Assembly: GCA_003952965.2 (NCBI GenBank)
Contig: CM025852.1
Location: 7,905,001-7,969,000 of the forward strand
Length of the DNA: 64,000 bases
Source of the DNA: Morella rubra
Lineage: Eukaryota > Streptophyta > Magnoliopsida > Fagales > Myricaceae
Direction: 5' to 3'
The translations under genes and the position numbers were made by a program. Each line of letters starts with the position of its first letter. Position 1 is the first letter of the stretch. A model generated the notes under the pieces. It did not search any database, was not told where the DNA came from, and saw only the letters and a list, made by a program, of their open reading frames with translations. Below, piece by piece: positions 53,621 through 64,000 of the stretch.

Positions 53621-54890
53621 CTGCCTGTTCCTGGTTCTTTAGCTTCATCCGGCCTTTGTTCTGCTTGCTGCCAGGCCAAATCCCACATTCTGCCATTTTA
53701 TCGTTCAACCTCTACTGTCACTCGTCCTCTTCAGCTTCTCTTCATGGACTTGTGGGGTCCCGCACCAATGTTATCTCGTGAAGGCTTTCGTTTTTATTTT
53801 TCTATCGTTGATGTTTTCTCTTGTTGTACATGGTTATTTCCTCTTCGATGTAAGTCCGATGTTTATAGACAATTTATCACTTTTATAACAATCTGTTGAA
53901 CGTTTCTTTGCTCTTCGCATCTCCTCTATTCAAACAAACTGAGGGGGTGAATTCCATTCGCTACACACTTATTTAATTTCTTAGGGCATCACCCATCGCC
54001 TGAGTTGTCCTCACACGCATCAACAGCAAGGTACGGTTGAACACAAGCATCGACATATCGTCGAAACTGGCTTGCGCTCCTCTTCTCTGCCTCCCTGCCA
54101 TAGTTATTCTAGGCGATGCTTTTCAAACGGCAGTTTACCTTATAAATAGACTCCCTAGTCCTGTCACTCGCCATAAATCTCCTTATTTTTTGCACTTTTT
54201 ATTTACAAACACATTGGACCCTTACACATTTTTTCACTTTGGACCCCACCCAAATTGCCTGTTAATTTAGACGGATTCCGTCGCTTCTTCGGGTTTTTGG
54301 GCACCACTGTTTTGACGGAATCCGTCTAAATTAACGGGCAATTTGGGTGCAAAGTGAAAAAATGTGTAAGTTAAGGGTCCAATGTAAAAATAATACATCG
54401 GCCCCAAAGATATGTAGATTATACGCTTCTTCGAGTTTTTGGCACCCTATGTTATCCTCAACTCAAGCCTTATAACTCTCACAAATTTGATTTTCGTTCT
54501 TTACCGTGTTTGTTTATTGGGTACAGCCCTCTTCATCGTGGTTATCTCTGTCTTCATCAACCTACTTCTCGTGTCTATATTTCACGAAATGTGGTTTTTG
54601 ATGAAACCGTTTTTCCTTATAAATCATGTGTCTCTTCTGTCTCTCAGTCTTCACCTTCCTCCTCTGTGTTACCTCTTAATCTTTGCCTTCCAGATTTTTC
54701 TCCATTTGTTCCTCAGCCTTCCCCTTCCGTATCTGCTCCTCCTATTATGACCCCTCCTTCTTCTGGTTCCGTCGATCCTCTCTTGTCTCATCTGTCCTCT
54801 TCTCCTATGTTAGAGTCCAGTTCCTCCTCCTATTCGTACCACTCGCTCTCATCATCAAATTATTTGTCCTAAAATTCGTACTGATGGGAC
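53621..54890 (+). pseudogene. copia integrase, interrupted by a hairpin insertion
   Basis: Blocks in shifting frames: CSACCQAKSH, LLFMDLWGPAP, FSIVDVFSCCTWLFPL and AVYLINRLPSPV at 54130-54165. Then a foreign hairpin (54201-54395), after which copia text resumes with YTLLRVFGTLCY and FIGYSPLHRGYLC. The core is too damaged to function. Confidence 0.75.
54201..54395. mobile_element. hairpin (foldback) insertion in copia integrase
   Basis: Arms 54201-54281 and 54314-54395 are imperfect reverse complements (TTAATTTAGACGGATTCCGT against ACGGAATCCGTCTAAATTAA). The loop 54282-54313 contains cgcttcttcgggtttttggg, almost identical to copia sequence at 54424-54446. Confidence 0.75.
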
Positions 54891-54891
54891 T

Positions 54892-56490
54892 GTGCCATGG
54901 CCCCCTCCTCGAGCTCACTCGTCGACAGTCACTATGCCATTGGACCCTGCGACTGTCACTGAAGCTTTGAAGCATTCTGTCTGGAGAAAGGCCATGGATG
55001 AAGAATTTCAGGCTCTTATGACCACTCAGACGTGGCATCTTGTTCCACCCTCCTCTTCTCAAAATGTTTTAGGCTGCAAATGGGTGTTTAAGACTAAACA
55101 TAACTCTGACGGCTCTGTTGAACGTAGGAAGGCCCGATTGGTGGCTAAGGGGTATCACCAGCAGCCTGGTCTTGATTATTTGGAGACTTTTAGTCCAGTG
55201 ATTAAACCTTCCACTGTTCGGCTTGTCATTTCTTTGGCTGTGCAATCTGGTTGGGTTCTTCGGCAACTTGATGTTCAAAACGCCTTCTTACATGGTGATT
55301 TGTCTGAGAATGTCTACATGGCCCAACCTACAGGTTTTATTCATCCTGATTTTCCTCATTACGTCTGCAAGCTTCATAAGTCTCTGTATGGGTTGAAACA
55401 GGCGCCTAGGGCCTGGTTTTCTAAGCTGAGTTCTAAGCTTCTTGAGTTGGGTTTTAATGCATCGAAGGCTGACAGTAGTTTGTTCACCTACATCCGTTCT
55501 TCTCTCAAGATTTATTTTCTTGTTTACGTCGACGATATCGTCATCACCGGATCTGATGTTGCTGCTGTTGATTTATTAATCACTACTCTTCGGTCTGATT
55601 TTCCCTTAAAGGACCTTGGGCCCTTGCATTATTTTCTAGGTGTTGAGGTACACCATTGTTCTTCCGGTCTTCTTCTCACACAGCAAAAATACATTGCTGA
55701 TTTATTACGCAAGACCAACATGACTCATGCTAAGCCTGTTCAGACCCCCATGGCCACTACTGGCCAGCTTTCAGCTCGTGATGGGGCTCTTTTTGAAGAT
55801 CCTACATTGTACCGGAGTGTTGTTGGTAGCCTCCAGTACCTTTCCTTTACTCGGCCGGATTTGTCTTATGCTGTGAACAGGGTCTGTCAGTATATGCATG
55901 CGCCCCGAGTTCCTCATTGGCAGGCTGTTAAACGCCTACTCCGCTATCTACGGTTTTCTGCTCATTTTGGATTATTCTTCGATCGCTCCTCTCCTCGTAT
56001 TTTATCTGCTTATTCTAATGCGGATTGGGCTGGTTGCCCAGATGATCGCAGATCTACTGGAGGTCTCTGTGTATTTTTTGGCTCTCATCTGATCGCTTGG
56101 AGCTCCCGTAAATAGCCTACTATTGCTCGTTCAAGCACTGAGGCTGAATATAAGGCTGTTGCAAACGCCACTTGTGAGCTTCTTTGGGTTCAGTCCCTGT
56201 TACGAGATCTCGGTGTTCCTCTCTCTTCTCCTCCAGTGTTGTGGTGTGACAACTTAGGGGCTACTTACCTTACCTCGAATCCTGTCATGCATACTCGTAC
56301 TAAGCATGTTGATGTTGATTATCATTTTGTGAGGGATCGTGTTTCTTCCAAGACTCTGGTTGTCTCGTTTTTGTCCAGCAAAGATCAGCTTGCTGATCTT
56401 CTTACGAAGCCTTTGTCTGTTTCTCGCTTTTCAACATTACGTTCTAGCCTCTCTGTGCGTCCCTTACAGCTTGGCTCGCAGGGGGATAAT
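54892..56490 (+). pseudogene. copia reverse transcriptase and RNase H
   Basis: One 407-codon frame (54892-56115) holds the whole RVT_2 domain: WHLVPPSSSQNVLGCKWVFK, ARLVAKGYHQQPGLDY, QLDVQNAFLHGDL, SLYGLKQAPRAWF and catalytic YVDDIVITG (~55526). RNase H follows with ADWAGCPDDRRSTGG. A single TAG at 56113 replaces a Gln. Reading then continues in the same frame through SSTEAEYKAVANA and TKHVDVDYHFVRD to LADLLTKPLS. Catalytic residues are intact, so this is the least damaged part of the element. Confidence 0.88.
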
Positions 56491-56735
56491 GAAGCCCAGT
56501 CCTCCAGCTCTGCGCCTGTCTCCCATTAGCATAGCATCGTCATTAAGTGACTCTACCCTTCTAGAATAGTTGTAGATGACAGCTATTGAATACACGCGTC
56601 CCATGTACCGTGATTCTAGGATAAAGATTCCTGACGCCTAACAACCTGTAGCGTCTATATAATATTTGTCGTATTCTCTATTGAAGAGATAATGAGAAGA
56701 GATTTTTAGCATTGTTCTGTTGAGAATTCTTTACA
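56490..56735 (+). repeat. copia 3' LTR
   Basis: Begins TGAAGCCCAG right after the purine tract; see the 5' LTR for aligned blocks. Confidence 0.88.
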
Positions 56736-59341
56736 CTTCATCAAGAGTGCAATGCCATTAGCCAACGACCACAAGCCGCCGCTTGATTCGTTTCCTTGCC
56801 CCAACAACGACAGGCCAGCCGGATATGTAGTGACGGTTATTTCCGTTGGCAATGGCCATTCCCGACTGCTTAATATTCATTGAGAATGCTTTCGGTCAAA
56901 TCTGTGAGCTGCTGCAATAGGAGGGTGATCAGGGAGAGTTTTTTTTGGCCCACGAAATTAGTTGTAATAGATGCCTTGTATTGAGCCATTGGCATTGCTT
57001 GCAATTGATTCTTATTTTTTGGGTTCATCTAGTGCATTTGAAGTTTGTAATTTTTTTATTAGCCATTTCAACGAGTCGCTATTAATGTTTATTTGAGTTT
57101 GCAATTTTTTTTTAGGTAAGGCTCTGCTTATACAGAACACTCTTTCTAAATTCATGCCGAAAAACTGTTGACTTATGGAGGCAAAATGATATGAAGAGAG
57201 ACCATAAACCATTAACTTACAAGCAGTCTATATAGAGTGAGCAATAAAAAAAATGCTCTAGTGACATCCCGCATAGAATACAAGAGGAACGTTCTGTATA
57301 CAAAATATTCAATGAAAGCAGAGAGAAATAAAGCAATTTGTTGCAGCGTGTACCCAGGTGTGACTCAAGTTCTAGAAGCACCTTTTGCACCAGCATCCCA
57401 AAGGCAACAAATGACATTCTTAGAGTCTTATACATAAAATATTTTGAATATTTTCCTGTAGCCCACATATCTAGTGTATAAAGTTTTAAATTTAAATTAT
57501 GGGTGTTTTGAATTCTATTCCTATCCGTTACTAGTTTTGAATATTTAAATTTTAAATAGAATCTTATTTCTTGATGGGAGGAATAATTGCAGCAGAATTC
57601 TGATAAGGGGTCTCTAGCCTAGTCTATAAATAAGGCATGTGTATTACACCAATACAGATAATCCAGTTAAGGAATAGGCTAAAGGAACCCTATCACTCTC
57701 ACGTATCTTTTCTTTTGCAGTATAGAGGAAAATACTTGAACAATTATGGCTAGAGGTACGACGATCTAAATTCCATTGTGCAAATAAAATTTCTTACATT
57801 ATACCCTTCCAAGTCACAGATGACATTCTATTTTACTTCAGATTTACTTTATTAATGGCGAGAAGCACCTGGGACAACAATCCAACAAAGGTTAACATCA
57901 GAGTGGGAACAAATATAAAAAAAAAAATCGAAAACAGGGGGCAAAAATAAAAAACAGAGGGCAAAAATCAGAGAGTGGGAACCAATGGGTAGTGTTGCAT
58001 CATAGTCAGACAGCATTGGTGGGATGAGTTTGGGTTGAACAAGAGGTTGGGAAGCAGAGCACGCCGCTTGAGGGATGAATGCGTAGATGGAGAGGATGGG
58101 AGAGAAATAAGCTCTCAGTGGGTATTTACATCCTCTGTTAAGAGGAAATGGTTTTATCTGTCGTGGCTTTCGTATATATGTTAATAGGAAATGAGCGCCC
58201 AACACTTTCAAATTTTTGTTTTTGGCGCTGTTGCGTTGAGTTGCCTCCTGTATCTATTTGGAAAATTTTATTTATTTAATTAACAGCTCAATTTTCGTTT
58301 TATTGACATGCAGAAAGTACCATTCTTCATCCTTCGGTGCTTTTTTTTTACGTAAGTTGCCAGTAGTGTACATGTGGATATATAAATTTATGGTTCTAAG
58401 GTGTCTGCAGAAACCATGTTTATAAATTTTTTCGTTATTTTTTGAATTTTTATGCATTAAAATATCTGCAGTTTATTTTTGAATCTTTTATTTTTTTAAA
58501 TATTATCATTTTATATATGTTTTATTCTAAGTTTTATGTCTCTTTTTTTTTCATTCTCTGAGATTCATTCGGTACTGTGTTGAATATTTATACACAATGT
58601 GGGGAGTCAGTAATTGGTGAACACTTGCCCAGTACATTTGGGTAAAAGAACAAACACTTGGTGTGCAAGAATGTTCCTCGGAGTTGCTGTGCAATGTTGG
58701 TGTCCTCAATACAATCAACACTCAATTATGTAATTATTTTTCTTAGCAATGCTAGTTGAATCATTTTGTTCCCACTGGTTGTCAAAATACTTATTTTTCT
58801 CAGCACTATGGTAGTTAAATAACTCTTTTGTAACTTGGCGTAATAGATTCCAAGTAGACCTCAAAACGCCTTTGAAATCCAAACCTTGACAAACAGCTTA
58901 TTGGGTGCTTCAAAGTCCAATATTGTTTATATTTCATAGGAGTGCCTTTACTAATGCAGATTTCTGAATGTTAAGCGTACCTTCTTTTAGAAGCAAACTC
59001 GAATTTGCCAGAAAATGCCACTTTTTTTTTTTTTTTTTCAAAACAGGGATATAGAGGATGATAGAGATAGAGAGCAAAAGACATTGGTCAGCTAGAGGGA
59101 TATGTGGCGACATAACACCCAAATTAATGTGGCAGTGATTTTACTCTTAGGGGTCTAAAGGTGAAAAAAGAGTTGCATTTATATATCCCAAGAATCTTGA
59201 TGTCTATAAATGACACAACAAAACAAGCTATGCTCATGGAACCTTGTCTTTGCAAAGACAACAGAACTTTCACATTTGCCCTACTACAATACACACCCTC
59301 GAGAGTACAATATTCAAGTACAATAAGTGGAAGCTAAGGAG
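56736..59341. other. intergenic, nothing firm
   Basis: No gene recognised. 57600-57700 contains TCTATAAATAAGG followed ~20 bases later by an ACACC start-like motif, which could be a promoter of a decayed LTR, but no paired LTR was found. 59020-59040 is a T run. Confidence 0.35.
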
Positions 59342-60806
59342 TCACATGCTTCTTGCAGCCACTACTTCTTGAAAGACACCAATCACAAATAACTTGTCTG
59401 CAGGCCTATCTACTCCCACTGTTCGCAAAAACTCAAGATATCTATGTCTCTTTTTTGTTGCTGCACATTAAAATCACACATAAATGAGGCACATGCCAAC
59501 CATAATGTGTTCGTACATGATATCTCGTTCAATTCTAAATGATAGCCATATATTTTGCAAACTTACCCCAGAAATAAGTTCGTCTACCAGTGAAATCATT
59601 GGACCAATTGAAAGAACAAAAACATCCATAAGTGATTGGGGTGGGGTGGAGGGTGCACGAAAAGAGACAGAGTCAGAGACAGGATAAGTGTCATGTGCTT
59701 CATTGCATAGGCATGGAATGGGGCACAAGCTCCCCACAAATGCCCTAACACATAGTATACTGGTTAACAGTGATTTCATCCATCAGACGTCATACCCAAA
59801 TCAGTTCCTCAAATCGAAGTTATCCCATTATGGACAGATTTAGAAAGGGACATGTAAAAGGATGTATAACATGGTGTGTGTAATATACTTGGAAAGTTGA
59901 GAGCTTTCCAAAATTCTTTCTGAATCTTCCTTGATAATCTTCACCAAGTCAAGACTGAATCTCAAACCCGTGAAATTGCACTATGAAGGAAAAGCAAATA
60001 AGTTATATAAATCACCTGCGTTAGGTAAAGCACATGACAAAACTAAAGTGAGACTGTGACAAATATAAGTACTTGATTTTGAACTCTCAAGCACATATCA
60101 TTTTTCAACAATAGTATAATACATTTTCTATAAAACTAAGTCAAGTACAATATAATATGCCAATGATTTATAGTTTATAAGGGTTGGGGTCTGGAACAGA
60201 TGGTAAGGTTTTAAGGATGACATTTGTTTCCGAAGATATGTCAGTCATTGCCATGAAGACTGCATAGCAGGGCAGGAATATAAAATCAAGAAAAAGGAGA
60301 AATAAGATCTCATAGAAACTGACTAAGAACTCCCACAATTGTTACCTAGAAGAATCTTTGTAGAGGCTACAAGGCATGAAAACTTACGAGCAAGGCCTTC
60401 CTAGTAAATATAACTTTCCAACAGCTAAACAAGACTCCAAACAAAACCAAAACAACAATAAATAAACTACTAGTGGAGAATCTGGTTCTACAAAAACTAG
60501 AAAAATAGTTGCTTTGAAAAGGCGCAGACTTTTACAATCCAAGAGAAGAAGCTAAGGCTCACAAGGACCGTACATGATATCTCGTTCAATTCATTACCAG
60601 AACTACTTGAGCAAGTGCTTCAGAAGCATGCTGAAATTAGAGCAAGAAAAAAGGTTAACACTGCTCATGACTGAAACATCAATGAAAAGAACAAAGAAAT
60701 TGTTTAGCCTAGGCTTCTAGGTTATACCAGTTTAACAAGTATAATATGTACCTGAACATCTCCATGCTGTCTAAGTTGATTCCTAACAAAAGTAACTGCA
60801 TCTGAG
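59342..60806 (-). CDS. four-exon minus-strand chain with PP2C-like start, 3' end of a gene or captured chimera
   Basis: Four short exons join in phase on the minus strand with GT-AG borders: 60806-60752, 60630-60598, 59980-59889, 59441-59342 (stop TGA). The first two read SDAVTFVRNQLRQHGDVQ and HASEALAQVVL. This resembles the C-terminal helices of plant PP2C phosphatases, closest in my memory to the thylakoid TAP38/PPH1 type, where a conserved QDNxSIIIADLG block would follow. It does not. The chain continues CNFTGLRFSLDLVKIIKEDS, ERILESSQLSK, YLEFLRTVGVDRPADKLF and ends VVAARSM, which I do not recognise. Upstream exons were not found. It lies inside the end of a CACTA element (61983), so capture of unrelated exons is plausible. 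Confidence 0.45.
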
Positions 60807-61983
60807 CTGAAAAGCAATAGCAAATATATTAAGAAACTGCATATAAGCTAAAGAATAGTAAAAATGCTGAGTGATCCTTCTCTCTTTCAACTGACTGCTG
60901 CTGCATAGTGGAATAGACAAGAACTAATAGGGGTTCTATTATTTTTCCAACAGAGACTAAAAATATGTGTACCAACTACCATGGAACCTTAATAAGCACT
61001 CATTATCAAAGCTTCTCATCAATTTATAACGTTTAAAGTGCCCCACAGTACCAAACTCTTGTTAAAGCACAAGATGAGAATTTTCCAACATTGGAGTACA
61101 CGGGTACAGACGAGACTAGAAGAAGCAATTTTTCTGCATTTAATTATCACCCGTGGGATTGGGAAAGCATGAGGCCAAACTCTGTACCTCCTGAAAGAAG
61201 CAAATTATATGCACGAAGAAAAATCGAGAAGTTATCCAACCTCTCTCTCCTAATCCCTCTTTGTGTAAATATCATAAACACTTTCTAAACAGAAGTAATT
61301 CCAACATCTCTCCTGTGTTCCCTCTTTGTGGAAAAATCACAAACACCAGGTACTCTTTACTTCTCACAACCAGCATTTTCAATTCCCACACTTCAAAGAA
61401 CAAACGAGCGAGATGGGCAACAGAGAACAGAGACTCACACCTAATGTCCATAAACGAGCTTCATCGATGAAACACAACAATGTGCTCGAAGAAAAGTCAT
61501 TCACCAGAGTAGAAATGCAGCTTGACTTGAAAAATGACTTTGGAAAACCATTGGCGACGACCACGAGCTTGTTGGTAGCAGCCTTCTTGACAAACCCAGA
61601 ACCCAGCTATGTCGGCAGGAGACCTTCACCAACAGAGATGAACTCGTCGGTCATAATTTCTAGCCAGAAACACAAAGGCGACGTCCTTCACTGCCGGTTT
61701 TACAAGTGCTCTTAACGAACCAGACGGTATGGAATGGTGACAGGGCAAATTTAGTTTGACGACCACCACTCGCGTCGATGAATTGTGGATATGTGTCGCT
61801 AAACTTGGTGGGAGCCACAGTAAAAGGTATTTCAGAGATTCGCCGACGGGAAAGCACAGGGTTGATTTGGGGTTAAGATTTTCATCTTCAAATTTGACAA
61901 AAATGCTTTAGTCGCAGAGGATGCGTGTGCTTTACTGACGCGTTAAAAATAACGCGTGGAGGGAGCTCACTTTTCTTGTAGTG
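60807..61983 (-). mobile_element. one end of a second CACTA element
   Basis: Read on the minus strand from 61983 the sequence is CACTACAAGAAAAGTGAGCT, a canonical CACTA terminus, followed by the palindrome CGCGTTATTTTTAACGCG. The opposite end was not found at lower coordinates. The interior has minus-strand open stretches (61379-61857) with no recognised product. Confidence 0.6.
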
Positions 61984-62461
61984 ACATTAATTTAACATGC
62001 AATTTCAGCAACATACATTGCAAACAATGCCCTATTTGCAAATTGATTTAGATCCATTATTCACTAGCATTTCTCATACTTTTCCAGGTACATATGAATG
62101 CAACTCAAGGCCCCTCTCACCTGGAAATAGTGGCCCAACCCTAGGTTAAACTAGTGTAAACCTAAGTTTAAGTAGGAGTTAATCATTGCACTAGAGTTAA
62201 CTATGAGAAGTTAACTATGTGTATGGCCATTTAAGGTTGCCAATGGATGATTTTCCCATGTATCTAAAAGCTTAAATACTCTCTAATCATGATTACTTGC
62301 TCACCTAGCTAATCTCCTAAAGTGGCCGGCCTCCTATGGTCTTTAAGCTGGACTTCTCATCCTCAAATCTAAATCCTAATAAGTCCACTTCAAGCCTAGT
62401 TTTTCTGATCCATTAAGCTTTTAATAATGAATTTTTGAATTTTGGATCTTTATTTTATAAA
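61984..62461. other. intergenic, nothing recognised
   Basis: No coding or repeat signal beyond the adjacent elements. Confidence 0.4.
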
Positions 62462-62730
62462 GGCTTAATTGCATTGTAGGTCCCTATGGTATCACCTTTT
62501 GACAAATTGGTCCTTGAGGTATGAGTTTGTACTGGCTAGTCCCTGGGGTAAGCATCATGTAACAAAAGGTCCTCCCGTTAGATTTTCGTCGACCCACTTA
62601 ACGGCCAAAGCTTTCGGGAGGACCTTTTTGTTACATGATGCTTACCCCAGGGACTAGCCAGTACAAACTCGTACCCCAGGGACCAATTTGTCAAAAGGTG
62701 ATACCACAGGACCTACAGTGCAATTAAGCC
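62462..62730. mobile_element. long-TIR MITE, copy 1
   Basis: 269 bases, almost entirely two inverted arms of ~110 bases: starts GGCTTAATTGCATTGTAGGT and ends GCAATTAAGCC. The arms share GACAAATTGGTCC, GTTTGTACTGGCTAGTCCCT and GGTAAGCATCATGTAACAAA. The short centre contains GTCGACCCACTTAACGGCC. Confidence 0.88.
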
Positions 62731-63444
62731 TTCTTTGTTCCACTCTTAAACCTCCAAAATAATACAAAATAGGAAAATTAATCACTTCAAATGGATAATT
62801 GAGAACTAATTCATGGCTTTTAAAGATAAATACTTAAGAAAATCTGAGTAACCATAATAGACCTCACTGATACATGCATAAGATGGGGTTGAACACAAAA
62901 ATTGGTGTGTTGATTTTTTGAGACATTACAAGCAGTGGCTAACAAACTTTGTGGAATGGATTGCAACAAAAATAATGTCATGGACGACAAAACAATTGCA
63001 AAGAAGTTATGGAGAGGACCGCAGCTTGAGTGAGAAAATTCAGTTTTAAGGCTCAAATATCGAATCCTGCACCAAATGGTCTTCCTCAATTACTGGCTGC
63101 TCTAGATACGTACATCTCGGTCGAGAAAAGAAATAACGGGGAACTTGATTGGTAAAGGAATCTTGGCGGGGAACCCTTGCCTATAGCGAGACAATGTGGA
63201 ACAATAATGATAAACTGGTTCTTGGTCTTTCCCTTGACAAATATTAAAAGCTAATGCTTTGGAGTTTCTATCTGATGTTAAATTTGATGGAAGCTGAGTT
63301 TCTATCTCATTGTCTGCGGATGATTGTTCACTTCCCACCTACCTGTTGCATCTGTTGTCAACAGAGTATATTGTTATTCCATAACATCTATATTTCTTTT
63401 CTCTTCTTCACTGTTGATCACTACTTTCCATTTCTTCCTTCTTT
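62731..63444. other. intergenic between MITE copies
   Basis: Short minus-strand frames at 62820-63089 and 63102-63338 have no recognisable features. Confidence 0.35.
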
Positions 63445-63713
63445 GGCTTAATTGCACCTTATGTCCTTGTGGTATCACGTTTGACAAATTGGTCCCTGGA
63501 GTATGAGTTTGTACTGGCTAGTCCCTGGGTAATCATCATGTAACAAAAAGGTCCTCTTGGAAGCTTTGGCCGTTCAGTGGGTCGACGGAAATCTAACGGG
63601 AGGACCTTTTTTTTACATGATGCTTACCTCAGGAACTAGCCAGTACAAACTCATATCTTAGGGACCAACTTTTCAAAAGGTGATACACCACAGGGACCTA
63701 CAGTGCAATTAAA
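63445..63713. mobile_element. long-TIR MITE, copy 2 (opposite orientation)
   Basis: Same family and length as 62462-62730. The centre reads GGCCGTTCAGTGGGTCGAC, the reverse complement of copy 1, so the two are inserted in opposite orientations 983 bases apart. The right end is slightly eroded (CAATTAAAC). Confidence 0.88.
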
Positions 63714-64000
63714 CATTTTATAAATTTTGTTGAATACATTTGTATTCTAAAATACTTTTGCAAATGAACATGCTCTAATAAGATAAGCATTGTCTCCCAT
63801 TAAGTTGACCCGGACACGTAGGACAAATTTCAAGACCTCCAAAAAGCCTCTCTAAGCATCATTTTGGCTATGTTTGGTAACGGGTCTAAGTCCTGAGTTT
63901 CAGTTTTGGTTTTAGTTTTAGTTTTATATCATTGTTCTGCGTGCGGTTCGAGGTGGCTCTGACTTAAAACAAAGTTAACGTAGCCTGCCAATTATGCTAA
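63714..64000. other. intergenic, nothing recognised
   Basis: Ends inside a T-rich stretch with TTTGGTTTTAGTTTTAGTTT near 63907; nothing assigned. Confidence 0.35.

Larger units (their letters stand above)
51904..56735 (+). mobile_element. copia retrotransposon with both LTRs
   Basis: 5' LTR 51904-52149 and 3' LTR 56490-56735 (both ~246 bases, start TGAAGC). The primer binding site TGGTATCAGAGCC lies right after the 5' LTR at 52150, and a purine tract GCAGGGGGATAA just before the 3' LTR. gag, protease, integrase, reverse transcriptase and RNase H are in copia order. The LTRs have diverged visibly. No 5-bp target duplication is evident. Confidence 0.92.

Noticed and set aside
57480-57770. Possible solo LTR with TATAAATAAGG
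   Set aside because: No TG...CA borders, target duplication or second copy could be identified.

Overview
This is a repeat-dominated piece of a plant nuclear genome. It is AT-rich, has spliced genes with GT-AG introns, and carries plant-type LINEs, Ty1/copia elements, CACTA and Mutator-like DNA transposons, a SINE and MITEs. The one clearly intact host gene encodes a RABH1b/RAB6-type GTPase and points to a eudicot. The species cannot be named from the sequence; a woody rosid is a guess.

Region by region. 1-11812: right part of a CACTA (En/Spm) element with TTCGAAC-rich subterminal DNA and a broken TNP2 transposase. It is interrupted by a ~1.03 kb insertion (801-1832) and a nearly full-length LINE (2426-8532) with a perfect 19-bp target duplication. 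12021-12172: a tRNA-derived SINE. 12780-28010: an inverted duplication of a gene family whose kinase-like and C-terminal parts resemble the IRE1/RNase L kinase plus KEN-nuclease arrangement. Both copies are preceded by small exons that repeatedly encode membrane segments. The left copy is a minus-strand pseudogene. The right copy is split by a Mutator-like (MULE) insertion carrying a PB1-like gene. From that ATG, seven exons (23901-27386) join in phase into a predicted 969-residue PB1-acidic-repeat-pseudokinase-KEN protein.

28364-34228: a near-perfect 5.9 kb palindrome. Each arm holds the 5' part of a copia element, its LTR, and a fragment resembling a nuclear group II intron maturase; only the right arm continues into copia integrase (to ~35900). 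37597-43932: RABH1b-like gene, six exons, 208 aa. 44832-50546: a second decayed LINE with a 13-bp target duplication. 51197-51532: a 5'-truncated LINE tail. 51570-51785: a Harbinger-type MITE with TTA duplication. 51904-56735: a copia element with both LTRs, interrupted by a hairpin insertion. 59342-61983: an in-phase chain of small minus-strand exons, starting with a PP2C-like piece, lying inside one end of a second CACTA element. 62462-62730 and 63445-63713: two opposite copies of a long-TIR MITE.

Most coding sequence is transposon-derived and decayed. The host-relevant parts are the RABH1b gene and the possibly expressed PB1-pseudokinase-KEN fusion. All identifications come from reading translations and repeats by eye; no database was searched.
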